Origin: Lysobacter solisilvae
GTDB lineage: Bacteria > Pseudomonadota > Gammaproteobacteria > Xanthomonadales > Xanthomonadaceae
Reading direction: 5' to 3'
Length of the DNA stretch: 64,000 nt
Assembly: GCF_016613535.2 (NCBI RefSeq)
Contig: NZ_CP071518.1
Coordinates: 3,869,293-3,933,292, forward strand
The notes under the pieces are model-generated. The model worked only from the letters and a program-made list of their open reading frames with translations. It ran no database searches and had not been told where the DNA came from. Position 1 is the stretch's first letter, and every line of letters begins with the position of its first letter. A program made the position numbers and the translations under genes. Below are positions 33,473 through 43,299 of the stretch, one piece after another.

Positions 33473-35593
33473 ATGCCCGTCAGGAAGATTCCGGCCCCCG
33501 CGCCGCTGGCCGCCGCCCTTGCGTTCGCGCTCGCGTCCCCCGTCCACGCCTTCGAGGCCGCCGCGACCGACCTCGATGCCGTCGAAGTCCAGGGCGTCCA
33601 CGAGAAACGTCCCGTCTCCCCGAAGTTCACCCAGCCGCTGCTGGATACGCCGCAGTCCGTCACGATCGTGCCTGCGGAACTGATGCGCGAACAGGGCGTG
33701 ACCAGCCTGCGCGATGCGCTGCGCAACGTGCCGGGCATCAGCATGCAGGCGGGCGAAGGCGGCGTGCCGGCGGGCGACAACCTGACCCTGCGCGGCTTCA
33801 GCGCGCGGACCGATCTGTTCATCGATGGCATCCGCGACTTCGGCGGCTATTCGCGCGACCCGTTCAACCTGGAACAGATCGAAGTCGTGAAGGGCCCCTC
33901 GTCCACCCACAGTGGCCGCGGCTCGACGGGCGGTTCGATCAACCTCGCCAGCAAGACGGCCCGCGCCGGCAATTTCAACGACATCGGCGTGAGCGCCGAC
34001 GATGGCGGCATGGCGCGCGTCACCGCCGACTTCAATCGCGAACTGGGCCAGACCAGCGCGTTCCGCGTGAACTTGATGGGCCACCACGGCGGCATCAACG
34101 GCCGCGACCATGTCGAGAACCAGCGCTTCGGCGTGGCGCCGACGCTGTCTTTCGGCCTGGGAACCGACACCACGACCACCGTCAGCCTGTTCCACCTGGA
34201 ACAGGACAACGTGCCCGATTACGGCCAGCCGTGGGTGCCGGGCACCAACAACGCCCTTCCGGAAAGCCGTAACCGCACCGCGCCAGTGGATCGCAGCACG
34301 TGGTACGGCATCCTGGAACGCGACTACGAGAACACGCGCACCGACCTGGCCACCGTCACCGTGCAGCACGCTTTCGGCGACACGGTGAACCTCGAGAACA
34401 TCACGCGCTGGGGCGCGTCGTACCGCGACTCGGTCATCACCGCGCCCCGCTTTACCGCCGATCCGGGCAGTACGGACATCACCCGCGCAGCGCCGAAGAC
34501 CCGCGACAGCCGCGACGGCATCCTCACCAACGTCACCAACCTGCGTGCCGACCTCACTACCGGCTCGATCGAACACGCGCTGCTGGTCGGCCTGGAACTG
34601 GCACACGAGAAATCCAGGAACCATGCGCGGATGGAGGACACCTCGGCCGGCACGACGCCGCTGACTGACCTGTTCAACCCGGATCCGCATGGCGCGTTCG
34701 CGCCGCTGGCGCGCGATACGCACAACGATGCGCGTGCCGAGGCCGATTCCGCGGCGATTTACGTGTTCGACACGGTCACGTTCAATCCGCGCTGGGAACT
34801 GTCCGGCGGCCTGCGCTGGGACCGCTTCGAGACCGAGGCGCTCACCCAGGGAGTGACGTACGGCCGGACCGATACCGAACTCAACGGGCGCATCGGACTG
34901 GTGTTCAAACCCGTCGAGAACGGCAGCATCTATGCCGCCTTGGGCACCTCGTTCAATCCCTCGGCCGAGGGCATGAGCCTGAATGCCGCCCTGGCCGACG
35001 TGGCGCCGGAGGAAAGCCGCACCGGCGAACTGGGCACCAAGTGGGACCTGCTGGGAGGCAGGCTGTCGCTGACCTCGGCGATCTTCCGCACCGAGAAGAC
35101 CAACGTCCGCATCGACGTCGATCCCACGGCCTCCACCACCTACGCCCTGGATGGCAAGCAGCGCGTCGACGGCTTCGAGGTCGGGGCCGCTGGCCGCATC
35201 ACGCGCGACTGGACGGTCAATTTCGGTTACGCGTTCCTGGACAGCGAGATCCTCAGCAATCGCGCCCTGCCGGCGGAAGTGGGCAATGAAATGCCCAACA
35301 CGCCGCGCCACAGCGCGAACCTCTGGACCAGCTACCGGATCAACGACAGCTTCGACGTCGGGTTCGGGGTGCAGCATGTCGGATCGCGCTGGACGAGCAC
35401 CGCCAACGAGCGCCTGGCGAAGTCGTACACCACGTACGACGCGATGGTCGGCTACCGCATCAACGAGGCCGTCGGCCTGCGACTGAACGCCTACAACCTG
35501 AGCAACAAGGAATACGTGGATCGCGTGGGCGGCGGGCACTACATCCCCGGCGCCGAGCGCACGGTCATGCTGAGCGCGGATTTCAGCTTCTGA
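33473..35593 (+). CDS. TonB-dependent siderophore receptor (Fiu/PiuA type)
   Basis: A 706-residue outer-membrane receptor. The signal peptide (residues 1-25, ending SPVHA) is followed by a short TonB box region (DLDAVEVQG), the plug (TPQSVTIVPAELMREQGVTSLRDALRNVPGI near 65; FIDGIRDFGGYSRDPFNLEQIEVVKGPSS near 125) and a beta barrel ending SADFSF. The downstream piuC-like gene identifies it as the Fiu/PiuA group that takes up catecholate iron complexes. The start at 33473 was chosen for the signal peptide. Confidence 0.92.
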   Translation: MPVRKIPAPAPLAAALAFALASPVHAFEAAATDLDAVEVQGVHEKRPVSPKFTQPLLDTPQSVTIVPAELMREQGVTSLRDALRNVPGISMQAGEGGVPAGDNLTLRGFSARTDLFIDGIRDFGGYSRDPFNLEQIEVVKGPSSTHSGRGSTGGSINLASKTARAGNFNDIGVSADDGGMARVTADFNRELGQTSAFRVNLMGHHGGINGRDHVENQRFGVAPTLSFGLGTDTTTTVSLFHLEQDNVPDYGQPWVPGTNNALPESRNRTAPVDRSTWYGILERDYENTRTDLATVTVQHAFGDTVNLENITRWGASYRDSVITAPRFTADPGSTDITRAAPKTRDSRDGILTNVTNLRADLTTGSIEHALLVGLELAHEKSRNHARMEDTSAGTTPLTDLFNPDPHGAFAPLARDTHNDARAEADSAAIYVFDTVTFNPRWELSGGLRWDRFETEALTQGVTYGRTDTELNGRIGLVFKPVENGSIYAALGTSFNPSAEGMSLNAALADVAPEESRTGELGTKWDLLGGRLSLTSAIFRTEKTNVRIDVDPTASTTYALDGKQRVDGFEVGAAGRITRDWTVNFGYAFLDSEILSNRALPAEVGNEMPNTPRHSANLWTSYRINDSFDVGFGVQHVGSRWTSTANERLAKSYTTYDAMVGYRINEAVGLRLNAYNLSNKEYVDRVGGGHYIPGAERTVMLSADFSF

Positions 35594-35794
35594 TGCAGGC
35601 CGCATCGGTGCGCGCGGCCGTGACGGCGCACAGCGCGTTGGCATGGCCGGACGCGATGGAGCTGCGATACCCGCGGCGGGACCGCCTGGATCCCCCCGCA
35701 TTGGCAGGGAAGCCGCCAACAGGCACGCTGTAGGGCCGGCTCGCGCCGGGCTCGTGGGTTTGACGCACATGACCCGTGTGCATCCGGAGGCTCC

Positions 35795-36475
35795 ATGCTG
35801 CTGCAGGTACCCCAGGTTCTAAGCCAGGAACAGGTCGCCGAGTTCCGACGGGCACTGGACCAGGCCGAATGGGCCGACGGCCGCATCACGGCGGGTTACC
35901 AGTCGGCGCAGGCCAAGCACAACCAGCAACTGCCGGAGGACTCACCGGTGGCGCAGCAGCTGGGCGACGTGGTCCTGCAGGCGCTGCAGCGATCGCCACT
36001 GTTCATCTCCGCGGCGCTGCCGTTGAAGGTTTTCCCGCCGCTGTTCAACCGCTACGAAGGCGGCCAGTCCTTCGGCAGCCATGTCGACAACGCCATCCGC
36101 CAGGTACGCGGCACGCCCCACCGCATCCGCACCGACCTGTCGGCGACGCTGTTTCTGAGCGCGCCGGACGAATACGACGGCGGCGAACTGGTGGTCGAGG
36201 ACACGTACGGCCTGCACAACGTCAAACTGCCGGCCGGCGACCTGGTGCTGTATCCGGCCAGCAGCCTGCATCTGGTCCGCCCGGTGACGCGCGGTGCGCG
36301 CGTGGCCTCGTTCTTCTGGATCCAGAGCATGGTGCGCGACGACGGCGAACGCACGCTGTTGTATGACCTTGACCGCGCCACCCAGCAGGTCCACCGCGAC
36401 CTGCCCGATTCACCCGCAGCCGTGCAGCTGACCGGCATCTATCACAACCTCCTGCGGCGCTGGGCCGACACCTGA
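35795..36475 (+). CDS. piuC: PKHD-type Fe(II)/2-oxoglutarate hydroxylase (PiuC/YbiX)
   Basis: A 226-residue dioxygenase. Iron ligands are HVD (GSHVDNAIR, near residue 97) and the histidine of [14 protein letters not shown] near 158, whose following arginine binds 2-oxoglutarate. [16 protein letters not shown] and [14 protein letters not shown] are family blocks. It sits 200 bases after the receptor gene; PiuC homologues accompany Fiu/PiuA receptors and probably help release or modify the siderophore (inference). Confidence 0.93.
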   Translation: MLLQVPQVLSQEQVAEFRRALDQAEWADGRITAGYQSAQAKHNQQLPEDSPVAQQLGDVVLQALQRSPLFISAALPLKVFPPLFNRYEGGQSFGSHVDNAIRQVRGTPHRIRTDLSATLFLSAPDEYDGGELVVEDTYGLHNVKLPAGDLVLYPASSLHLVRPVTRGARVASFFWIQSMVRDDGERTLLYDLDRATQQVHRDLPDSPAAVQLTGIYHNLLRRWADT

Positions 36476-36509
36476 GCCGCCGCACGCGCCTGACCGAACA
36501 AGACCTGCC

Positions 36510-37145
36510 ATGAACGCCACGACCGCCACGCCCGCCGAACTCGCCCGCCGCCGCAGCAACACCACCTACCGCTTCGTGCGCCAGCTGCATCTGTGGATCG
36601 GCGCGTGGGGCGCGCTGGCCGCGATCATCTACGGCTTCACCGGGCTGGTGATGAACAACCGCTTCGGCGACAACGCCTGGCCACAGGGCAAGACCGAAGA
36701 GGCTGGCCGCATCGAACTGGCCGTACCGGCCACCGCCAGGGCCACCCCGGAAGAACTGTCGCTGTGGCTGCGCCAGACCCAGGGACTGGATGCGCAGGTG
36801 ATCCGCAAGGGCGGCAAGGACAAGAAGGGCCCGATGAAGTGGAGTTTCAGCGGCGGCACGGCAAGTGATTCGTGGTCGGTGGAATATGCGCCCGGCAGCG
36901 ACAAGGCCGAGGTCAAGCGTGCCAGCCACTCGTTCCTGGCTGCGATCGGGCGCCTCCACAAGGGGAGCGGCGGCGGCTGGTTGTGGAATCTGCTGGCCGA
37001 CAGCTTTGCCATCGGCATGCTGCTGCTGGGTCTGTCGGGCATCTGGATGTGGGCCCGCGGCCGTACGGCGAAGGACATGATCGCCAGCATCTTCGGCCTG
37101 TCCGCGTTGATCCTGGCGGCGGTGCTGATCCCGGCGCTGGTGTGA
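36510..37145 (+). CDS. PepSY-associated membrane protein
   Basis: A 211-residue inner-membrane protein with a membrane span near residues 30-48 (LWIGAWGALAAIIYGFTGLVM), a periplasmic PepSY-like domain (about 65-150, ending HSFLAAIGRLHKGSGGGW), a second span near 155-180, and a third at the C terminus. Such proteins accompany TonB receptors and can act as ferric-siderophore reductases. It is 34 bases downstream of piuC in the same direction, completing an iron-uptake operon. Confidence 0.85.
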   Translation: MNATTATPAELARRRSNTTYRFVRQLHLWIGAWGALAAIIYGFTGLVMNNRFGDNAWPQGKTEEAGRIELAVPATARATPEELSLWLRQTQGLDAQVIRKGGKDKKGPMKWSFSGGTASDSWSVEYAPGSDKAEVKRASHSFLAAIGRLHKGSGGGWLWNLLADSFAIGMLLLGLSGIWMWARGRTAKDMIASIFGLSALILAAVLIPALV

Positions 37146-37315
37146 CCGCCGAACGTCCTGAACGGATTGACGGCATCGGTCGTCCGGGTAGCGCGCCAAA
37201 CGAATTCCGGCCCTGAAGACCCGGTCCGAACCGAGCCATTCCGGTGATCCCGGCGGGCCCGCTGCAGTGCCCCACTGTTCGACCGACGGGCTTCAGCGGG
37301 TTGCAGCCATTGGGG

Positions 37316-37927
37316 TCAACCGCTGGGAATGCGCGGTTGGACCCGCACCACCAGCAGTTCGCCGCCGCCTTCTATCACGTGCCGCAGGCGATGGTCCGGC
37401 CCGGCCTGGAAGATGGCGGTGTCGCCGGCTTCCATCGGCAACAGGCCAGACTCGTCGGCAAACCGGACCCGGCCTGCCAGCAGGTGCACGGCCCAGGTCG
37501 CGCCGGCATCGGCGAAGATCACCATCGGCCCCACCAGCGGCCGGTGCCAGAGTTCGGCGCTGACCTTCTCCCGCCGCCACATGAGGTTGAAATCGTGCGT
37601 CGGACCGTCGATCAATTCACCGGTGACGCCCCGCTCGCCCTGGAACCTGAGCTTGTCGTGCGGTGGCAGCAGGTCGTGGACCTCGCCATCGTCGAAGCGC
37701 AGGCGCACGCCGTTGCCCGACAGCAGCACCAGCTCGCGATCCACGCCCGGGAAAGATGAAAACGCCGAATCACGTTCGATTTCGGCAATCGACAGGCGCC
37801 AACTCCAGTCGCCGTCGGCGGGAGCCCGATGGATTTCGCGGGTCCAGCCCTGCTGGTTGCGCCAGCGTTCGCGGCGATATTCGTTGGCGGGAATGACCCA
37901 GGACCGGCGGACGTCGGATTCGAGCAT
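37316..37927 (-). CDS. HutD-family protein (DUF886)
   Basis: A 203-residue cupin-like protein of the HutD/Ves family. WRLSIAEIERDSAFSSFPGVDRELVLLSGNGVRL near residues 42-75 is the family core. The C-terminal half has the second beta barrel (TWAVHLLAGRV..., HRLRHVIEGGGELLVVRV). HutD is often linked to histidine use, but no hut genes are nearby. Biochemical function is unknown. Confidence 0.87.
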   Translation of the reverse strand: MLESDVRRSWVIPANEYRRERWRNQQGWTREIHRAPADGDWSWRLSIAEIERDSAFSSFPGVDRELVLLSGNGVRLRFDDGEVHDLLPPHDKLRFQGERGVTGELIDGPTHDFNLMWRREKVSAELWHRPLVGPMVIFADAGATWAVHLLAGRVRFADESGLLPMEAGDTAIFQAGPDHRLRHVIEGGGELLVVRVQPRIPSG

Positions 37928-38078
37928 GCCGACAGTCTAGCGGGCGTTCGCGGGCCCGGCAGCCGTGACCCGGGGGCGAGTCCCTTCGCCGACGGGCCAC
38001 CACATCCATGTCCGGCGGCCCTGTCGTCCCGGGGGCCTGAACTCCTCGGGGCATCGTGGCCCCCGAATGTTGCAGCCG

Positions 38079-38411
38079 TCAGCGTTTGGCGGCGCGGGCC
38101 GCGGGTGCCGGGCCCTTCTTCGCCGCGGGCGGCGCCGCGCCCCCGGCGAAGACGATGCGGTCGCGGTTCTTCTCGATGGTCTTCAGCCCGATGCCCTTGA
38201 CCAGGGCCAGTTGGTCGGCGCTCTTGAAGGCACCGTTGGCCTTGCGGTAGGCCACGATCGCCTCGGCCTTGCTGGGGCCGATGTTGAGCAGGACCCGGTC
38301 GATGGTGGCCGCGTCGGCCGTGTTGATGTTGACCCGGTCCGCCGCGAAGGCGGCGCCCGAGAGCAGCAGGGTGAGGGTCAGGGACTTGAGCAGGGTGGCG
38401 AACGCGTTCAT
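38079..38411 (-). CDS. ComEA-like helix-hairpin-helix protein
   Basis: A 110-residue exported protein. The start at 38411 has AAGGAG upstream and gives signal peptide MNAFATLLKSLTLTLLLSGAAFA. The mature part RVNINTADAATIDRVLLNIGPSKAEAIVAYRKANGAF... is the paired HhH DNA-binding domain of ComEA (residues 25-85), followed by an Ala/Pro/Lys tail. It may bind DNA in the periplasm during uptake; small single-domain homologues are common and not all act in competence. Confidence 0.87.
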   Translation of the reverse strand: MNAFATLLKSLTLTLLLSGAAFAADRVNINTADAATIDRVLLNIGPSKAEAIVAYRKANGAFKSADQLALVKGIGLKTIEKNRDRIVFAGGAAPPAAKKGPAPAARAAKR

Positions 38412-38566
38412 GACAGCTCCTTGTACGGGTTTGAGGGAATTCCATTCCGGCGGGCGTCCGTCGGTGGGCACAGTCTCGACGGCCGGGTCCGGCTGCGCGT
38501 CGGCATTCACGGCCTCCGCGGACCGGAATCCGGCGACCCGCCGGGTAGGAAAAATCCCACCTGCGC

Positions 38567-38572
38567 TAGACT
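38567..38572 (+). promoter_or_regulatory. Candidate -10 of the M20 peptidase gene
   Basis: TAGACT is located 59 bases before the ATG at 38632, in a sequence with GGAAAAATCCC upstream. It fits the TANNNT pattern also seen at ispB. No clear -35. Confidence 0.3.
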
Positions 38573-38631
38573 GGCCGCCATTTCACGGCCCGGCTCCGGG
38601 CCGGTCCGGTCCGGTTCGCAAAGGAAACCCC

Positions 38632-40122
38632 ATGGACAGCCGCAAGATCGAGCAGTTCGTCGCCGCCAAATGGGACGAGGAAATCGTTCCGCAACTCGTC
38701 GAGTACATCCGCATCCCCAACAAGTCGCCCATGTTCGACGCCGACTGGGTCGCCCATGGCTACATGGATGCCGCGGTGGCGCTGATGGAGAAGTGGGCGC
38801 GGGCGCAGACGATCCCGGGCATGGTGCTGGAGGTGGTGCGGCTGGAGGGGCGCACGCCGCTGATCTTCATCGAGATCCCGGCCAGCAACGGCGGCAGCGA
38901 CGAGGATTGCATCATCCTCTACGGGCATCTGGACAAGCAGCCCGAGATGACCGGCTGGGACGACGACCTCGGCCCGTGGAAGCCGGTGATCAAGGGGGAT
39001 CGTCTCTACGGCCGTGGCGGCGCGGACGACGGCTACGCGATCTTCGGCTCGCTGACCGCGATCATGGCGCTGCAGGAGCAGGGCCTGCCCCACTCGCGTT
39101 GCGTGGTGCTGATCGAGGCGTGCGAGGAATCGGGCAGTTACGACCTGCCGGCCTACGTCGACCACCTGGCCGCCCGCATCGGCAAGCCGTCGCTGGTGGT
39201 GTGCCTGGACTCGGGCTGCGGCAACTACGAGCAGCTGTGGTGCACGACGTCGCTGCGCGGGCTGGCCGGCGGCAACTTCACCGTCAAGGTCCTGGATGAA
39301 GGCGTCCATTCGGGCGACGCCTCCGGCATCGTGCCCTCCAGCTTCCGCCTGGTCCGCCAGCTGCTCTCGCGCATCGAGGACGAGGATACCGGCCGCATCC
39401 TGCTGGACGGGCTGCACGCGGAAATCCCCGCCGAGCGCCAAGCGCAGGCGAAGGAAGCCGCGCGCGTGCTCGATACGGCGGTGTTCGACAAGTTCCCGCT
39501 GCTGCCGGGCATGACGCCGATGGCGTCGGAGCTCAACGAACTGGTGCTCAACCGCACCTGGCGTCCGGCGCTGTCGGTGACGGGCGTGGACGGCATGCCG
39601 CCGCTGTCGTCGGCCGGCAACGTGCTCCGGCCCTTCACTTCGGTGAAGCTGTCGCTGCGGTTGCCGCCGACGCTCGATGGGCGCAAGGCCGGCGACCTGC
39701 TCAAGCACGAGCTCGAGCGCGACCCGCCCAATGGCGCCCAGGTGATGCTCGACCTGGAAAAGGCGAGTACCGGCTGGAATGCGCCGGCGATGTCGCCCTG
39801 GCTGGAACAGGCCATCGACACGGGCAGCCGTGAGTTCTTCGGTCAGCCCGCGATGTACATGGGCGAAGGCGGCACGATCCCGTTCATGGGCATGCTGGGC
39901 GAGAAGTTCCCCGGAGCGCAGTTCATGATCACCGGCGTGCTCGGCCCGCATTCCAATGCGCACGGCCCCAACGAGTTCCTGCACATCCCGATGGGCAAGC
40001 GCGTCACCGCTTGCGTTTCGCGGGTGATCGCCGCGCACCACGAGGCCAGCCAGCGGGGCGAAACCCGCGGCGTGGCGGCGGTGGCCGGCGGCGAGCAGCA
40101 CGGCGACCACGGCTGCTGCTGA
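38632..40122 (+). CDS. M20-family metallopeptidase (dipeptidase)
   Basis: A 496-residue zinc peptidase. ILYGHLDKQPEMTGWDDD near residue 104 supplies the first metal histidine and catalytic Asp, GRGGADDGYAIFG near 130 the bridging Asp, EACEESGSYD near 165 the general base Glu and metal Glu, and PHSNAHGPNEF near 445 the last His. The dimerisation domain (residues 215-330) is inserted as in M20F carnosinase-like enzymes. The start has AAGGAAA upstream. Substrates are probably dipeptides. Confidence 0.92.
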   Translation: MDSRKIEQFVAAKWDEEIVPQLVEYIRIPNKSPMFDADWVAHGYMDAAVALMEKWARAQTIPGMVLEVVRLEGRTPLIFIEIPASNGGSDEDCIILYGHLDKQPEMTGWDDDLGPWKPVIKGDRLYGRGGADDGYAIFGSLTAIMALQEQGLPHSRCVVLIEACEESGSYDLPAYVDHLAARIGKPSLVVCLDSGCGNYEQLWCTTSLRGLAGGNFTVKVLDEGVHSGDASGIVPSSFRLVRQLLSRIEDEDTGRILLDGLHAEIPAERQAQAKEAARVLDTAVFDKFPLLPGMTPMASELNELVLNRTWRPALSVTGVDGMPPLSSAGNVLRPFTSVKLSLRLPPTLDGRKAGDLLKHELERDPPNGAQVMLDLEKASTGWNAPAMSPWLEQAIDTGSREFFGQPAMYMGEGGTIPFMGMLGEKFPGAQFMITGVLGPHSNAHGPNEFLHIPMGKRVTACVSRVIAAHHEASQRGETRGVAAVAGGEQHGDHGCC

Positions 40123-40146
40123 GCCCGCGCTCCATCGCAACGGAAA

Positions 40147-40174
40147 ACGCCCGGATCATCCGGGCGTTTTTTTT
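40147..40174 (+). terminator. Rho-independent terminator
   Basis: The stem CGCCCGGAT/ATCCGGGCG with a one-base centre is followed by eight T. It lies 25 bases after the M20 peptidase stop codon, between it and the convergent cysNC. An A run on the other side (AAAA) could also help cysNC termination. Confidence 0.92.
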
Positions 40175-40204
40175 CCGCGGTGTTGATGCGCTGCCGGCGG
40201 TGCC

Positions 40205-42091
40205 TTATTCCAACAGGCGATCGATGACCAGCTGCGCCAGCGCTTCGGGCGTCTGCTCGACGGTATCCAGCACCAGCTCCGCGCGTTCGGGCACTTCGTA
40301 GGGCGAATCGATGCCGGTGAAATTCGGGATGCTGCCGGCGCGGGCCTTGGCGTACAGGCCTTTCACGTCGCGTCCTTCAGCCACTTCCAGCGGCGTGGAG
40401 ACGAACACCTCGATGAACTCGTCCACGTCGAACAGCGCGCGCGCCATGCGGCGCTCGGCGCGGAACGGCGAGATGAAGCTGACCAGCACGATGAGGCCGG
40501 CATCGACCATCAGGCGCGCCACTTCGGCCACGCGCCGGATGTTCTCCACCCGATCCTCGTCGGTGAAGCCCAGGTCCTTGTTGAGACCGTGGCGGACGTT
40601 GTCGCCGTCCAGGATGTAGCAGTGGTGCCCCATCGCGTGCAGACGCTTCTCGACCAGGTTGGCGATGGAGGACTTGCCCGAACCGGAGAGCCCCGTAAAC
40701 CACGCGCAGCGCGGCACCTGCGCCTTGCTGCGGGCGCGCGCGGCCTTGTCGACATCCACGTGCTGCCAATGGATGTTGCCGGCGCGGCGCAGGGCGAAGT
40801 CCAGGGTTCCCGCGCCCACGGTCGCGTTGGTCTGGCGATCGATCAGGATGAAGCCGCCCAGCGCCCGGTTGTCGACGTAGGCTTCGAACGCAACGGGCTG
40901 GTCCAGGTGCAGGTTGCAGTAACCGACCTCGTTGAGGCCCAGGTGCTTGGCGGCGAGCTGCTCCTGCGTGTTGACGTCGATGCGGTGCTTGATCTCGGTG
41001 ACACTCGCACTCACCTTGCGCGTGCCGATCCGCAGCCAGTACGGCCGGCCCGGCAGCAATGGCTGGTCGCCCATCCACAGCAAATGCGCGGCGAACTGGT
41101 CGGCGACCTGGGCCGGCTGCGCGGCCGAGGCAATCACGTCGCCACGACTGATGTCGAGTTCGTCGGTCAGCGTGAGCGTGACCGCCTGGTCCGCCGAGGC
41201 GGCAGTCGCATCATCCCCACCGGCCGCGATCACGCGCGCCACGCGCGAGCGGCGGCCCGAAGGCAGCGCGACGACCTCGTCTCCCGGCTTCACCGCGCCG
41301 GATGCGATCGTGCCGACGAACCCGCGGAAATCCTGGTGCGGGCGGTTCACCCACTGCACCGGCAGGCGGAAGCCGACGTCGCGTCCATGCGGCTGTATCT
41401 GCACGCCCTCGAGGTGCTCGATCACGCTGGGCCCCTGGTACCAGGGCGTGTTCGGCGAGCGCAGGAGCAGGTTGTCGCCTTCCAGCGCGGACAGTGGAAT
41501 GGCGGTGACATGGTCGATGCCCAGCTGGCCGGCCAGTACGCCGTAGCTTTCGCGGATTCCCTCGAACACCGCCTGGTCGTATTCCACCAGGTCCATCTTG
41601 TTGACCGCCAGCAGCACGTGCCGGATGCCCAGCAGCGCGGCGATGTAGCTGTGCCGGCGGGTCTGAGTGAGCAGGCCCTTGCGCGCATCGACCAGCACCA
41701 CCGCGAGGTCCGCCGTCGATGCGCCGGTGGCCATGTTGCGCGTGTACTGCTCGTGGCCGGGGCAGTCGGCGACGATGAACCTCCGGTGCTGGATGCCGAA
41801 GAACCGGTAGGCCACGTCGATGGTGATGCCCTGCTCGCGCTCGGCCTGCAGGCCGTCGAGCAGGAGCGCGTAGTCGATGGCGTCGCCCTGGGTGCCATGG
41901 CGGCGGCTGTCGCCATCCAGCGCGGCCAGCTGGTCGTCGAACAGGCCGCGGGTTTCCACCAGCAGGCGTCCGATCAGCGTGCTCTTGCCATCGTCCACGC
42001 TGCCGCAGGTGATGAAGCGCAGCAACCCGCGCGTCTCGTGCTGTTGCAGATAGGCAGCCACCGCAGCCGATGCGTTGCGTTCGGCGTTCAT
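40205..42091 (-). CDS. cysNC: Sulfate adenylyltransferase subunit 1 / adenylylsulfate kinase fusion
   Basis: A 628-residue CysN-CysC fusion. The CysN GTPase (residues 20-440) shows [27 protein letters not shown] and NKMDL. The APS kinase domain (455-628) shows the P-loop [24 protein letters not shown] and the F-IDSPYE... C-terminal motif. It makes PAPS from sulfate with CysD. Its ATG overlaps the cysD stop by one base. The two activities are often fused in Xanthomonas and rhizobial NodQ. Confidence 0.96.
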   Translation of the reverse strand: MNAERNASAAVAAYLQQHETRGLLRFITCGSVDDGKSTLIGRLLVETRGLFDDQLAALDGDSRRHGTQGDAIDYALLLDGLQAEREQGITIDVAYRFFGIQHRRFIVADCPGHEQYTRNMATGASTADLAVVLVDARKGLLTQTRRHSYIAALLGIRHVLLAVNKMDLVEYDQAVFEGIRESYGVLAGQLGIDHVTAIPLSALEGDNLLLRSPNTPWYQGPSVIEHLEGVQIQPHGRDVGFRLPVQWVNRPHQDFRGFVGTIASGAVKPGDEVVALPSGRRSRVARVIAAGGDDATAASADQAVTLTLTDELDISRGDVIASAAQPAQVADQFAAHLLWMGDQPLLPGRPYWLRIGTRKVSASVTEIKHRIDVNTQEQLAAKHLGLNEVGYCNLHLDQPVAFEAYVDNRALGGFILIDRQTNATVGAGTLDFALRRAGNIHWQHVDVDKAARARSKAQVPRCAWFTGLSGSGKSSIANLVEKRLHAMGHHCYILDGDNVRHGLNKDLGFTDEDRVENIRRVAEVARLMVDAGLIVLVSFISPFRAERRMARALFDVDEFIEVFVSTPLEVAEGRDVKGLYAKARAGSIPNFTGIDSPYEVPERAELVLDTVEQTPEALAQLVIDRLLE

Positions 42092-43029
42092 CAGAAGTAG
42101 CCCTCCTGCTTCTTCTTCTCCATCGAGGCGGAGGGATCCTGGTCGATCACGCGCCCCTGGCGCTCGGACGTGGTGGCCACAAGCATCTCGGCGATCACCT
42201 TTTCCAGCGTGTCGGCCTCCGATTCGATCGCCCCGGTCAGCGGGTAGCAGCCCAGCGTTCGGAACCGGACGCGCCGGATGGACGGCTGCTCGCCCCGATG
42301 CAGCGGCAGGCGGTCGTCATCGACCATGATGAGCGCACCGTCGCGCTCGACGACCGGTCGGGGCGCGGCGAAATACAGCGAGGGCACCGGGATGCGTTCG
42401 CGGTAGATGTACAGCCACACGTCCAGCTCGGTCCAGTTCGACAACGGGAACACCCGCACCGATTCGCCCTTGTGGATGCGCGTGTTGTAGAGGTTCCACA
42501 ACTCCGGCCGCTGGCTCTTGGGGTCCCAGCGATGCTGCGCGCTGCGGAACGAGAAGATGCGTTCCTTCGCGCGCGACTTCTCCTCGTCGCGGCGCGCGCC
42601 GCCGATGGCGGCGTCGTATCCGTGCAGATCCAGTGCCTGCCTGAGCGCCTGGGTCTTCATTACGTCGGTATGCACGGTAGCGCCGTGCGTGAAGGGCCCG
42701 ATGCCCTGCGCCACGCCGTCGGGATTGGTATGCACGTGCAGCGTGGCCCCGGTCTCGGCCGCGCGGCGGTCGCGGAAGGCGATCATCTCGCGGAACTTCC
42801 AGCCGGTGTCCACGTGCAGCAGCGGGATTGGCGGACGCCCGGGGGCGAAGGCCTTGCCCAGCAGGTGCAGCAGGACCGAGCTGTCCTTGCCGATCGAATA
42901 AAGCATCACCGGCTTTCGGAACTCGGCGGCCACTTCGCGCAGGATGTGGATGCTCTCCGCCTCCAGCCGGTCGAGGTGGCTGAGCGCGGGAGGCGCGAGG
43001 ACATGGTTGAGGTCGGGCTGTGCGGACAT
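42091..43029 (-). CDS. cysD: Sulfate adenylyltransferase subunit 2
   Basis: A 312-residue PP-loop ATP sulfurylase subunit. The ATP-binding loop is [13 protein letters not shown] near residue 45; [15 protein letters not shown] near 76 and [22 protein letters not shown] (here [10 protein letters not shown]) near 142 are conserved. It forms the catalytic subunit with CysN. First gene of the minus-strand cysD-cysNC operon. Confidence 0.96.
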   Translation of the reverse strand: MSAQPDLNHVLAPPALSHLDRLEAESIHILREVAAEFRKPVMLYSIGKDSSVLLHLLGKAFAPGRPPIPLLHVDTGWKFREMIAFRDRRAAETGATLHVHTNPDGVAQGIGPFTHGATVHTDVMKTQALRQALDLHGYDAAIGGARRDEEKSRAKERIFSFRSAQHRWDPKSQRPELWNLYNTRIHKGESVRVFPLSNWTELDVWLYIYRERIPVPSLYFAAPRPVVERDGALIMVDDDRLPLHRGEQPSIRRVRFRTLGCYPLTGAIESEADTLEKVIAEMLVATTSERQGRVIDQDPSASMEKKKQEGYF

Positions 43030-43299
43030 TGAGCGTGCTTTCGGTTCTTGCCGGCGGGACGGCTGCCGCGGCTATCTGACCATATCGGCACGGTCCGGGC
43101 GATGCAGGGGGAGCTGGCGAGGGGTCGTGGATCTGCGCGGTGCGCCCGGCAGCAGGCACCCGGCGGCGTGGATGCAGTATTGGAAGGCCCCGCAACGCGA
43201 GGAAATGAGCCCCGGGCATGTGCGCATAACCAAGCACCCTTTCCCCCGTTCCGGCGCGGTGCCTAGCCTCATGGCTGTCGAAATACGCCGAGCCCCGCG
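43030..43299. promoter_or_regulatory. Divergent promoter region, cysD / cysJ
   Basis: 270 bases between two divergent sulfur operons. On the plus strand TAGCCT near 43264-43269 is a possible -10 of cysJ. On the minus strand an AT-richer stretch around 43074-43090 (ATCTGACCATAT) could hold the cysD promoter. CysB-type control of both is expected from the family, but I cannot point to a defined binding site. Confidence 0.4.

Noticed and set aside
37316-37927. Histidine-use operon suggested by HutD
   Set aside because: No hutU/H/I/G or regulator is near; the gene stands alone.
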